Assembly (NCBI GenBank): GCA_026874595.1
Contig: CM049317.1
Location: 77,691,891 to 77,755,890 of the forward strand
Origin: Sipunculus nudus
Taxonomy: Eukaryota > Annelida > Sipuncula > Golfingiida > Sipunculidae
Reading direction: 5' to 3'
DNA length: 64,000 bases
The notes beneath the pieces are model-generated. The model ran no database searches and was not told the origin of the DNA. It saw only the letters and a list, made by a program, of their open reading frames with translations. Of the stretch, positions 11,347-23,119 are shown piece by piece; the first letter of the stretch is position 1, and each line of letters starts with the position of its first letter. A program made the translations under genes and the position numbers.

Positions 11347-14300
11347 CATGAACATAGAAGTGAAGTCAGAGGACATTTTTGCCAAATGAACAATGGTAAA
11401 CCAACTCTCTACCAACTGTTCAGTTTCATGTGACTGAAATGTTTAATATTTGGCACTGCATGACTCTACCAAAGCAGCAAAAATGTTGGGAAACCAGACA
11501 CCGGATGTAACCTTGTGAGGGATGGTTTCTATGATAACCCAAGGCCACCACTACCAACCTGTGACAACAGACGTTCCTCAAACTCTTACGCAATATTGGT
11601 GAGCCTGTTACAATTTTTTCTTATTGCATTGTAAAGACACTGTGATGAAGCCTCGAAATAACGTAAGAACGTAACTGGTTATACATTTTCATTACTATCA
11701 GTTTTACTCCATTAACAGAGAGTAACATTTCTTCATTAATTAATATCAAATTGTCAAGGTTCATCGTGCATCTATCCCGTCGACGGTCATATGTTCATTG
11801 AAATATACATCATAATCAACGATATCATCCTTAACGCTCGCCATTCCATTATTGCCATGTTGTGGTATGTTGTCAAGGATTCCGACGCGGTCTCGCGGTG
11901 ATCGGTCAGATCGAAGGAGCAGTACCTCGTTTCTGACACAATCCCACGGTGGCGCTACTCAAGTCCCTCGGCGGTGAGCCCCGGAAATGCCCTGGCGCCA
12001 GCAGCCACGCGAGTCGGGATTCTCACCTAGATGCGAGGTTCTTATCAGATTTCGCAAGTACAAAAATATTTTATATTTTGTACACAAAATACTAAATTGT
12101 ATGGTAAATTCTGATATATTCTTACAAAGTTAAGTTAAAACGAAGTTTAAACTAAACCATATCCAAATGAGTAAACAAATGATTGTAAAGCGTCAAGATG
12201 ATATTTATACCAAGGATAATGAAAATTGAAAATAAAAATAAAATTGGGACATTTGCTATTATAAGAAGGTATTTTTGCCTACCCGTGCTGTTTGATTAAA
12301 GTTAACAGTAACAAAAGATACAATTTCCAACCTTGATGTACAAGGAAGGAAATTATGTGATATTCAACACGTGAGTTTGAATTTTCGCAGCCAAACGTCT
12401 TCGTTGTTACGACAGCAAAATGAATTTAACCATTTGTTTGACAAAACAGAAGAACTCTGTTTTATGTTATGATGACAAAAGAATAAGAAAAAACACATGA
12501 CATAAAATCTAAAGGAAATCTCAGCAGGGAAAGATGGTCTTTTGAATGCTGTGTATTTGCCTTCACGTTTAGCTCTCTTCTGCAGGATGACTCAGATCAC
12601 ACAAGACAGGCAAATTTAATTTTACTATGTAAAGGAACTTCCTCGTCTAAAAGATTGTTAATGGTCATATGCACATCTTTTTGAGCAACAAGTTATTATG
12701 ATGCTTTTAAAAACAGATATGATCCTAGTGCTGAGAACTATATTAAACAATGCAATATGTTTTAATTGTCCCACGTAATAACACATAAAAATGAGAGAGA
12801 ATGTTCCTGCGTCAGGGATATACTAACCAATAATATTACATAATTATCACCATTGATTATGTATATTACCTTAAGGTTTAACCCATCACACTTTAGATTC
12901 AATGTTTCCTCAGGTATTAGCACAGCTGCTCACATACGTATACTATACGTTGGGAATTGAATAAGTGGATGTAAATATAACAACAGGAAAAATTATAACA
13001 GACAAGTATGTAATTATATTTTGGGCTTCCTAAAGTAAGCTAGATTTAACACATACCCAAAGAAAACAATGCAATTTTATTTTATTGTAAATAATGTTTT
13101 CTTGTATAATAAAAATGTCCTTCACATTCCAGTTATCGTATTAATGCTCAAGCCATCAATATCTGATGCTGCGTTTTCTAAGTATTCGTAATCTAATTTT
13201 GTTTTTACTTCTGGAAACGCGTAAACTGTATACTAGCATTATGTTAACTTCTTGCATATGCTTCAAACAGCTATAGCACTCGAATAACATAAGATATATA
13301 ATAATTCGTTTATCTCAGGAGAAGGGTAACATAAAACAACTAGTTTCAACAAAACTTTGATGCAGTTCCCTAAAGTTCCTTTGTCCGGTTTCTTTGGTAC
13401 ATTTATTTAAGATTCTTAGGTATAATGTGACTTTTTTCAAAGAGGCAATCTACTATTTGTCAGAAGGAAATAACAATATAGTAATAGTGTTTGGGACCTT
13501 TGTGCAGAGCTTTGATTGTCACGGTTGTTTACTGAAGGTTGTTGCAATGCGTGTTGTTAGTGTGGACATAGACATAGACATGGGCATGCTTTATATTACA
13601 GTGCAAGAGTAATTATGAGAGAACTCGAGATTATGTTTGGAACACATATTATTTGCTATTCAAGCACTGCACATAAATTATGTATTAGAAATATCTTTAC
13701 AAATTCCAAGGTTTATAAACCTTTACCAAAAGTTTGTTTTTAAGTTATAACAGAAAACATACTTATGTTACTTAATGTTAGTTGAAATATATTAGAGCTA
13801 GAAAAATATATTATCTTTGAACCTATCATGTATATATCATTCGTGAAAAATTACTTTTTACATGAAGATATAATCTCACAATTTTGAACCTTCGTCACAG
13901 CGTCTTCCAACGAGGGTCTATCAATGTGGGTAGACAGAAGGTTCAGCGTAGAACATTTGTGTTTCCGACACATTTCTTTACTTCTGTGAAAGAAATAACG
14001 GGAAAGTCAAAAACATAGACTTAGAAAATGGAAAGACAAGTGGAAAGACAACTTCCTTTGTGACATATGCAGAATGTACTGCAGGGTTAAAGAAACAACA
14101 CGTGTCTTTTGAAACACCCCGACATGCACCTATACGAAATCCTACCTGGGAAGTGACATCTATGTATATGTTCAAAAAATCCCCAAGAATTCTTCCGAGG
14201 TGAAAGAACTGGAGATTTAAATAAGGGTCAAAATTGTGTATGAGTTAGGCTCTACAATGGTGTTCAGTGGTACAATATTAGAGAAAAATAACGTGCTTTA

Positions 14301-14396
14301 TTTTAAATTGTTTTGATTTTGCTTTATTTTATATCAGGTAATATAAACATACACACACACATATATATGAATACATATATATACAGTAAAACCTAC
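9535..14396. repeat. 4.86-kb tandem segmental duplication, copy A
   Basis: The sequence from the word caaaagacacatcagcctta (9541) to acagtaaaacct (14384-14395) recurs almost base for base from 14397. The two copies differ mainly in microsatellite length and isolated substitutions. Copy A also has about 155 bp (11645-11799) that are missing from B. It contains (TAA)n/(TA)n (10352-10411), (TG)n (10595-10613), (CA)n (11311-11342) and a GC-rich 150-bp island (11885-12040). No gene with recognisable domains was found inside. Confidence 0.93.
13001..13014. other. empty LINE target site in copy A
   Basis: The 14 bases gacaagtatgtaat occur once here, and twice in copy B where they flank the LINE. 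Copy A therefore preserves the pre-insertion state. Confidence 0.9.
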
Positions 14397-15247
14397 ACTG
14401 TCCAAAAGACACATCAGCCTTACAAGTGGACTGGTAGAAGAAGAAGAATTTTATTGTAGAAAAAGACCTTGTCACCGATGTTACAAATATAAATAAATAA
14501 ATGCAATTAAACATTTAACATATAACATGCTACTACACATATAATACATACATAGTTGTATTACCTGCTCTCGTGTTGTTTCATAATCATAAAATATATG
14601 TCACATCGAGGTTTTCTTTACCTGAAATAAATATTTCGTCACATTCAAATGTACATTTCAAAGACTGGAATTTTAATAGCTAAATTAAACCATACGTATA
14701 TTTTTGGAATTTTCTTTACAGATGCAAAAAAAAAATCTTTTCTTTAGTTTTCATTTCTAGAGCAAGAAAACAAAACATGGATCTCATCATCAACTTCATC
14801 TTGATTACACATTTTATAGACTCTCATTTTTTTACATTATTTCTCCTCGAATTTCATTTTCATAACATGTTAACGATGGTCACTTAATCTAAATTTTGAT
14901 AAAGCCTGCCTGTATACAAATGCCATATTACACAAATTTATTTCTGATTCTACTGCTGATTGAATTTCACTATATATACTGAGCTTAGATTTACTTCTGA
15001 TTTCTGATAACATTTCAGAAAATGGACTGGTACTAAATACGTGGTCTCTCATAATTCTTCCTTCCTGTTACTATTCCTGTATCCCGCCACTGTCCGTAAT
15101 GGAGAGGACTGTCTGTAGACTTTTATATACATGTATTTCGCCTTAGACAAGCCAGGTTTGCTTGGATACCTAATGCAACAATCGACCATGCCTAATGAAA
15201 CTGGACAAACAGTTTAATAATAATAATAATAATAATAATAATATATT

Positions 15248-15280
<33 letters not shown>

Positions 15281-16178
15281 ATTAAGCTTTAATTGTATAT
15301 GCGAGTAAATGTATATATACATATATGGGTGAAATATCGATCATATAATTTTGTAACCGTGGCGTTTATATAAGTCAATCAGCGTATATCTGTATGTGCG
15401 TTGATGCGTAAAAGTCGCCACGGATAGGGTCTTACGATCTGACGTCACTCAGCACTGTGAGTGTGTGTGTGTGTGTGTGTGGCAGAAATGCCAGATCCAC
15501 TCCACCAATTTAAACTTTGCAGTTTCCGCCAGTTCACGCATATACTGATATTTCCGAATGCGAAAACACAGCTTTATGCGAGTGATATTCTTTGAAATGC
15601 TGGCCAGAGAATAATCTCAAAACTTGGGCCACGATAATCAGGTATATAAACTTGGTGAAAAGATTAATGAATAAAAATGAAGAAGCCACCCTTATGTCCT
15701 TACTAAGGTCTGGAAACGTTGGGATGGCAGTACAAGCTATTTGATAAGGATAATTCTAATTAAAGTAGATGTACTCATCATTTCTTATCATTTTGTCACA
15801 GGTTGACTGCTGAAATCGATAATTATTAACGTATTTTTACATGTGACTCAGTTTTCTAACCCTGCCCTGTACTTTCCCCGGGGCAGTAGGGTCCTGTAAC
15901 CTTAAATCCCTTATCAGTTTTCAAGTTTTGACTGAGTGCAGTGTACTATATCAGGCCCAGCTTTTCAGTGCCCTGTGTATTCATTGGTTTTAAATTGTTC
16001 TATTTTCTGCTTGTTAAGAATCCCCTTTCTCCCTGTCACACGTCCTGTCTTATGCCCTGGTAATCACACAACACAAAGTGAGACTTAATGTTTTTTTGGG
16101 TCTTGGTGCACGAGGAATTTCTAGTGAAGGCCAGAGTTGGTCTGTGAACTTGGAACCGAGAGGTTCACCTATGAGCTG

Positions 16179-16212
<34 letters not shown>

Positions 16213-17708
16213 CATGAACATAGAAGTGAAGTCAGAGGACATTTTTGCCAAATGAACAATGGTAAACCAACTCTCTACCAACTGTTCAGTTTCATGTGAC
16301 TGAAATGTTTAATATTTGGCACTGCATAACTCTACCAAAGCAGCAAAAATGTTGGGAAACCAGACACCGGATGTAACCTTGTGAGGGATGGTTTCTATGA
16401 TAACCCAAGGCCACCACTACCAACCTGTGACAACAGACGTTCCTCAAACTCTTACGCAATATTGGTGAGCCTGTTACAATTTTTTCTTATTACATTGTAA
16501 AGACATTGAAATATACATCATAATCAACGATATCATCCTCAACGCTCGCCATTCCATTATTGCTATGTTGTGGTATGTTGTCAAGGATTCCGACGCGGTC
16601 TCGCGGTGATCGGTCAGATCGAAGGAGCAGTACCTCGTTTCTGACACAATCCCACGGTGGCGCTACTCAAGTCCCTCGGCGGTGAGCCCCGGAAATGCCC
16701 TGGCGCCAGCAGCCATGCGAGTCGGGATTCTCACCTAGATGCGAGGTTCTTATCAGATTTCGCAAGTACAAAAATATTTTATATTTTGTACACAAAATAC
16801 TAAATTGTATGGTAGTTTCTGATATATTCTTACAAAGTTAAGTTAAAACGAAGTTTAAACTAAACCATATCCAAATGAGTAAACAAATGATTGTAAAGCG
16901 TCAAGATGATATTTATACCAAGGATAATGAAAATTGAAAATAAAAATAAAATTGGGACATTTGCTATTATAAGAAGGTATTTTTGCCTACCCGTGCTGTT
17001 TGATTAAAGTTAACAGTAACAAAGGATACAATTTCCAACCTTGATGTACAAGGAAGGAAATTATGTGATATTCAACACGTGAGTTTGAATTTTCGCAGCC
17101 AAACGTCTTCGTTGTTACGACAGCAAAATGAATTTAACCATTTGTTTGACAAAACAGAAGAACTCTGTTTTATGTTATGATGACAGAAGAATAAGAAAAA
17201 ACACATGACATAAAATCTAAAGGAAATCTCAGCAGGGAAAGATGGTCTTTTGAATGCTGTGTATTTGCCTTCACGTTTAGCTCTCTTCTGCAGGATGACT
17301 CAGATCACACAAGACAGGCAAATTTAATTTCACTATGTAAAGGAAATTCCTCGTCTAAAAGATTGTTAATGGTCATATGCACATCTTTTTGAGCAACAAG
17401 TTATTATGATGCTTTTAAAAACAGATATGATCCTAGTGCTGAGAACTATATTAAACAATGCAATATGTTTTAATTGTCCTACGTAATAACACATAAAAAT
17501 GAGAGAGAATGTTCCTGCGTCAGGGATATACTAACCAATAATATTACATAATTATCACCATTGATTATGTATATTACCTTAAGGTTTAACCCATCACACT
17601 TTAGATTCAATGTTTCCTCAGGTATTAGCACAGCTGCTCACATACGTATACTATACGTTGGGAATTGAATAAGTGGATGTAAATATAACAACAGGAAAAA
17701 TTTTAACA

Positions 17709-17722
17709 GACAAGTATGTAAT
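17709..17722. repeat. left target-site duplication of the LINE
   Basis: gacaagtatgtaat, identical to 21316-21329 and to the empty site at 13001-13014. Confidence 0.92.
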
Positions 17723-20700
17723 CGTATATATCGTGAGTGAATATTTGCAAAACATGGTTACAGATCAAGAGACACAAATTATATGGGGTGGGGATTTCAA
17801 CATGTGCCTGTCAAGTCTCGACGCAGGAGAAAAAAATTATAGTCTAAAAATCAAATCCGTTAAATTCATGAATTTTTTAAAATCTAATTTTGATCTCATT
17901 GACCTGTGGAGAATTCGAAATCCGTCTACTCGTAACTATACATGGCGATCGTTCAATCCCTTCAAACAGCGTAGATTAGACCTCGTATTGGTTAGTTCTG
18001 AATTAAATACCATTGTAAAGGATGTGCAAATTATTCCAGCTATCTTGACTGATCATTCAGCTGTTATCGCAGATATATGTTCAATAAATAACCTTACACA
18101 CGGACCGTCCCACTGGAAATTTAATCTCTCCCTCCTACAAGATCAAAATTATATAAAAGGAATGAAAGAATATATCAAAGTAGTGAGAACCGAAGAGGAA
18201 AATAGACTTAACGCAAAACAATGGTGGGAATATATAAAGTTTAAGATAAAAGCATTTACTATGAGATACTGTAAGAATAAACAAAAAAATCAAAGAAGGA
18301 GATTACGTATCCTAGAACAACAACTTATGCAAGCGGAAAATGAATTATCAGCCAACCCATGTAACCATATAAAGTATAATCATATAAGAAAAGAAGTTGA
18401 AGAATATTATGAGAAACATACCCAAGGACTGATAGTCAGATCTAGAGTACAGTGGTTTGAGGAGGGCGAACGTAGCTCTAATTTTTTTTTTAATCTGCAG
18501 AAACATAATAAAAATAAAACAACGATAAGGAAACTTTTTATATCTAATAATGAAATCACAAACCCAGTTCGCATCATGGAAGAAATAAAATTTTTTTTTC
18601 AGAAAAAGTATGCTAGGGAAAGAGATATTGATGAAATAGATTGTTTAGATGTAATTTCTAATTTGAACATGCCCAAATTATCCGAAAATGAATCTAAATT
18701 ATGTGAAGGTATTGTTACCAAAACTGAAATAATAGAGGCCTTAAACGAGATGAAAAATAACAAGACGCCAGGAAACGACGGTCTGCCTAAAGAGTTTTAC
18801 CTAACCTTTTTCGATTGTTTAGGAGATGACCTTTTGGAATGTTTTAATGTATGTTTTGATGAGGGAGTATTGACGACAAGTCAAAGACAAGCTGTTATTA
18901 CGTTGATAGAGAAGCCTGGTAAAGACAATAGACACTTATCATCATGGAGACCCATTAGTTTAGTTAATGTTGATTCCAAAATTTTAAGTAAAATTCTAGT
19001 CAGACGAATTAAGAGAGTACTACCTAGTCTAATAGGCGAGGATCAAACAGCTTTTATTAAGGATCGAAAGATATCTGATACAACTCGTCTTATTAGCGAT
19101 ATAATAGACTATTGTTATATAGAAAATGAGATATCTGTCCTATTTGCCGTCGATTTTGCGGCAGCGTTCGACTCAATCGATTATGTATTTTTATTTACTG
19201 TATTACGTAAATTTGGATTTGGAAATACATTTATTGATTGGATTAAATTATTACATAACGGATTAGAAAGCTGCATAATAAACAACGGTTATACCACAGG
19301 GTATTTTAAATTAGAGCGAGGAACAAGACAAGGTGATCCGTTGGCGCCTTACTTATTTTTGTTGGTGATTGAAATATTGGCAATTATGGTCCGTCAATCC
19401 AACTTGGTCAAAGGTATCGTCATAAACGGCACTGAATTAAAACAATGTCTCTTTGCCGATGACAGTACATTCTTTTTAAAAGACCTGAAATCAATGGGGG
19501 CATTACTGCAAATTTTAAATGATTTTTCAATGATATCTTCAGTGAAAGTGAATTTCAATAAATGTGAAGCCGCTTGGATGGGAAGGAGAAAGAACACGCT
19601 AGAATATTCAAACAATATCAAATGGGTTGACCTTCATTCCGATGCTATAAAAATCCTAGGTATATGGTATACATACAGGGATGATTTGTCATACGAGTTG
19701 AATTTCGAAAAGGTTTATAATAATATTTTAAGAACGTTTAATATGTGGAAATCGAGAGGGCTGACAATATTTGGGCGAAACACGATAATTAAAACCTTCG
19801 GAATATCAAAACTAATGTACACTATAAACATTCTTGAACCCCCAAGGCGTTTTATCAAAAAGGTGAAAAACTGCATTGTTGATTTTATATGGTATGGCCG
19901 TAAGCCGAAAATTAAATATGATGTGCTGATAAGTGAATCAGAAAATGGAGGTATAAAAGTACCAGATGTTGAGTCTACTTTAGAATGTCAAAGAATATCT
20001 TGGCTGATCAGATTAAAACACTTGGCAAATTTAAAAAGCACAGTTGTACCTAATTTCTATCTACAGAGAGTGGGTGGTATAGAAAACATGGGGGTTAATT
20101 TTGATATAAGTTGTATCACACGAAAAATTTCTAAATTCTACAGTCATTGTTTCGCCGTCTGGGATAAGTATACATCTACTGACCCACAATCTGCGGAGGT
20201 AGTTATTCTGCAGCAAATTTGGAATAATCAATACATCAAAGTTGATAAATAATCTGTCTATTTTGGTTTTCTAGATAAAATAGGGATACGTTTTCTATAT
20301 CATCTATATAACGCCGATGGCTCTTTAAAATATCTATCAGAAATAGTTGACTGTTCCAGCAAAGAATACAAAAAAATGTATCTATACTGGATGTCCATTC
20401 AAAAGGCAATACCACAGCAATGGATTACAATCTTGAAAAATAACAATGATATTCAAGATTTTAATAGTTATGTCTCAAATCAGCTGAAAATACCAATCAG
20501 TGGTAAGATTGTTGAGTTGACAAAGTTGGGATTTAAGCACTTATACACCCATGTTCTACAAAATAAAAAAACTGAACCAGTAGTTATAAAGAAACTCCAA
20601 AATTTATTTAACGACAAATTAACTTTGAAAGATGCTGCACTTCATGTATACTATACAACTCGTGATATGTATCTGCGTGAATTTCAATTTAAAATACTGC

Positions 20701-21125
20701 ATAATATTCTAGCAACCAATGAATTGTTATTTACATGGAAAATATCTGAAACAAATAAATGCTCTTATTGTTTTACTGATATTGAATCATCGGTCCATCT
20801 TTTTTGTGAATGTCATGTTGCTGTTACATTCTATAATCAAATTCAGACGTGGGCCGGAAAATTTGGAATCATGTTACCCGCACTCTGTCCAAAGATTGTA
20901 TATGTTGGTTGTGATGTTGAAAATGAAAGGAAACCGCTTATTGATATCTTCATATTGATTTATATGTTTGTGTTATTCAAAAGCCGGGATAAAGAAACCC
21001 CGCCTCTGTCCTTTTTCTTAAAGAAAGTGTGTACCATCGAAAGTATGGAAAGATTGGTCGCGGAAAAAAATAATACAGTGAAAGCGCATTTACAAAAATG
21101 GAGAGCCATTAATCTGCCGATGTAA
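17723..21125 (+). pseudogene. LINE ORF2: endonuclease (partial), reverse transcriptase, C-terminal zinc motif; one nonsense codon
   Basis: ORF2 nicks target DNA and reverse-transcribes the element RNA. Seen in order: the C-terminal half of the apurinic-like endonuclease (GGDFN near 17790; RRLDLVLVSS near 17972; LTDHSAVIADI near 18045). Next is a linker, then the reverse transcriptase with PGNDGLPKEFY (18771), AVDFAAAFDSIDY (19147), RGTRQGDPLAPYLF (19318) and the catalytic FADDST (19451). A thumb region follows, then a C-x2-C-x8-H-x4-C zinc motif (CSYCFTDIESSVHLFCEC, 20761-20814). The frame continues past a TAA at 20250-20252 without any other stop to 21125, so one substitution separates it from an open frame. 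An upstream ATG at 17673 is in frame only by chance: its first 16 codons are host flank. FADD and sequence style point to the L1/Tx1 group. Confidence 0.92.
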
Positions 21126-21315
21126 TTAGTTTTCTTTAAAGGAAAATACCCTTATCTTAATGGACACTTTGTCGTTATTGCATGCATGTACATGTTTGTA
21201 TATCAAGTTTCGGGAGATGTCGATGATGAAAATGATAATAAAAGAAAATGGTATACAGTATTCTGAGACATCTTTCGAAAGGAGAGAAGAAGAAAAAAAA
21301 AGAAAAAAAAAAAAA
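17723..21315 (+). mobile_element. L1/Tx1-like LINE, 5'-truncated, young
   Basis: A 3593-bp insertion bounded by 14-bp target-site duplications, ending in an A-rich tail (21290-21315), the hallmark of target-primed reverse transcription. The 5' end starts inside the endonuclease domain. One long frame covers the rest and is interrupted by a single TAA (20250-20252). A roughly 160-bp 3' UTR follows the last stop at 21123-21125. The perfect duplications and near-intact frame suggest recent mobility of the family. Confidence 0.95.
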
Positions 21316-21329
21316 GACAAGTATGTAAT
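21316..21329. repeat. right target-site duplication of the LINE
   Basis: gacaagtatgtaat directly after the A-rich tail, identical to 17709-17722. Confidence 0.92.
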
Positions 21330-22695
21330 TATATTTTGGGCTTCCTAAAGTAAGCTAGATTTAACACATACCCAAAGAAAACAATGCAATTTTATTTTAT
21401 TGTAAATAGTGTTTTCTTGTTTAATAAAAATGTCCTTAATATTCCAGTTATCGTATTAATGCTCAAGCCATCAATATCTGATGCTGCGTTTTCTAAGTAT
21501 TCGTAATCTAATTTTGTTTTTACTTCTGGAAACGCGTAAACTGTATACTAGCATTATGTTAACTTCTTGCATATGCTTCAAACAGCTATAGCACTCGAAT
21601 AACATAAGATATATAATAATTCGTTTATCTCAGGAGAAGGGTAACATAAAACAACTAGTTTCAACAAAACTTTGATGCAGTTCCCTAAAGTTCCTTTGTC
21701 CGGTTTCTTTGGTACATTTATTTAAGATTCTTAGGTATAATGTGACTTTTTTCAAAGAGGCAATCTAGTATTTGTCAGAAGGAAATAACAATATAGTAAT
21801 AGTGTTTTGGGACCTTTGTGCAGAGCTTTGATTGTCACGGTTGTCTACTGAAGGTTGTTGCAATGCGTGTTGTTAGTGTGGACATAGACATAGACATGGG
21901 CATGCTTTATATTACAGTGCAAGAGTAATTATGAGAGAACTTGAGATTATGTTTGGAACACATATTATTTGCTATTCAAGCACTGCACATAAATTATGTA
22001 TTAGAATTATCTTTACAAATTCCAAGGTTTATAAACCTTTACCAAAAGTTTGTTTTTAAGTTATAACAGAAAACATACTTATGTTACTTAATGTTAGTTG
22101 AAATATATTAGAGCTAGAAAAATATATTATCTTTGAACCTATCATGTATATATCATTCGTGAAAAATTACTTTTTACATGAAGATATAATCTCACAATTT
22201 TGAACCTTCGTCACAGCGTCTTCCAACGAGGGTCTATCAATGTGGGTAGACAGAAGGTTCAGCGTAGAACATTTGTGTTTCCGACACATTTCTTTACTTT
22301 TGTGAAAGAAATAACGGGAAAGTCAAAAACATAGACTTAGAAAATGGAAAGACAAGTGGAAAGACAACTTCCTTTGTGACATATGCAGAATGTACTGCAG
22401 GGTTAAAGAAACAACACGTGTCTTTTGAAACACCCCGACATGCACCTATACGAAATCCTACCTGGGAAGTGACATCTATGTATATGTTCAAAAAATCCCC
22501 AAGAATTCTTCCGAGGTGAAAGAACTGGAGATTTAAATAAGGGTCAAAATTGTGTATGAGTTAGGCTCTACAATGGTGTTCAGTGGTACAATATTGGAGA
22601 AAAATAACGTGCTTTATTTTAAATTGTTTTGATTTTGCTTTATTTTATATCAGGTAATATAAACATACACACACACATATATATGTATACATATA

Positions 22696-22880
22696 TATAC
22701 AGTAAAACCTCGCCTTATGACCATATTGGTTTAGCGACCACCTCAGAACGACGACCATTTTTTTATGGGTGCGGATCCCTTTTCGCTCATAATAATATAA
22801 GACCTCGCATAGACGACCACCTCGCAAATGCGACCAATATATCGAGGTCCCGATGGTGGTCGTAATTTCGAAATATTACT

Positions 22881-22886
<6 letters not shown>
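22696..22886. mobile_element. MITE with pogo/Tigger-like ends
   Basis: The left end tacagtaaaacctcgcc is typical of pogo/Tigger-type termini with a TA target. The right part carries a related inverted version (tatcgaggtcccgatggtgg, then tattactgt before a TA run). Only about 190 bp and no coding capacity. The TIRs are imperfect, so the right boundary is approximate. Confidence 0.5.

Positions 22887-22921
<35 letters not shown>
22884..22921. repeat. (TA)n microsatellite
   Basis: Pure TA dinucleotide run following the MITE. Confidence 0.9.
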
Positions 22922-22923
<2 letters not shown>

Positions 22924-23119
22924 CTTAATATAAACCTAAAAAATGAAGTACTGAAGTATATGACACAGCGTTATACAACGCAATAGGAAAAGGCTATGCA
23001 TAGGGCACAGATATTTTTTTTTATGCAACAGGGTTAATGGTTTGGATATTAAAACATGGTATTATGACGTTTTCACATAAACATTCGATGGTTACTTTCC
23101 ATATAACACTTGTACTGAT

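Larger units (their letters stand above)
14397..22700. repeat. 4.86-kb tandem segmental duplication, copy B, split by a LINE
   Basis: Second copy of the unit, at 14397-17722 and 21330-22700, interrupted by the LINE at 17723-21315. It lacks about 155 bp present in A: the junction gacattgaaatatacatc at 16502 corresponds to 11645 joined to 11799. Its right end runs into an acagtaaaacctcgcc MITE start, whereas copy A stops after acagtaaaacct. The duplication breakpoint therefore fell inside the first dozen bases of that MITE. Confidence 0.92.

Noticed and set aside
11182-11415. 77-residue minus frame, repeated at 16050-16259
   Set aside because: It runs through a (CA)n tract. Its recurrence is explained by the segmental duplication, and no domain or splice context supports it.
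17673-17722. ATG at 17673 as start of the LINE protein
   Set aside because: These bases are host DNA present in copy A as well. The element begins at 17723 after the target duplication, so the in-frame fusion is accidental.
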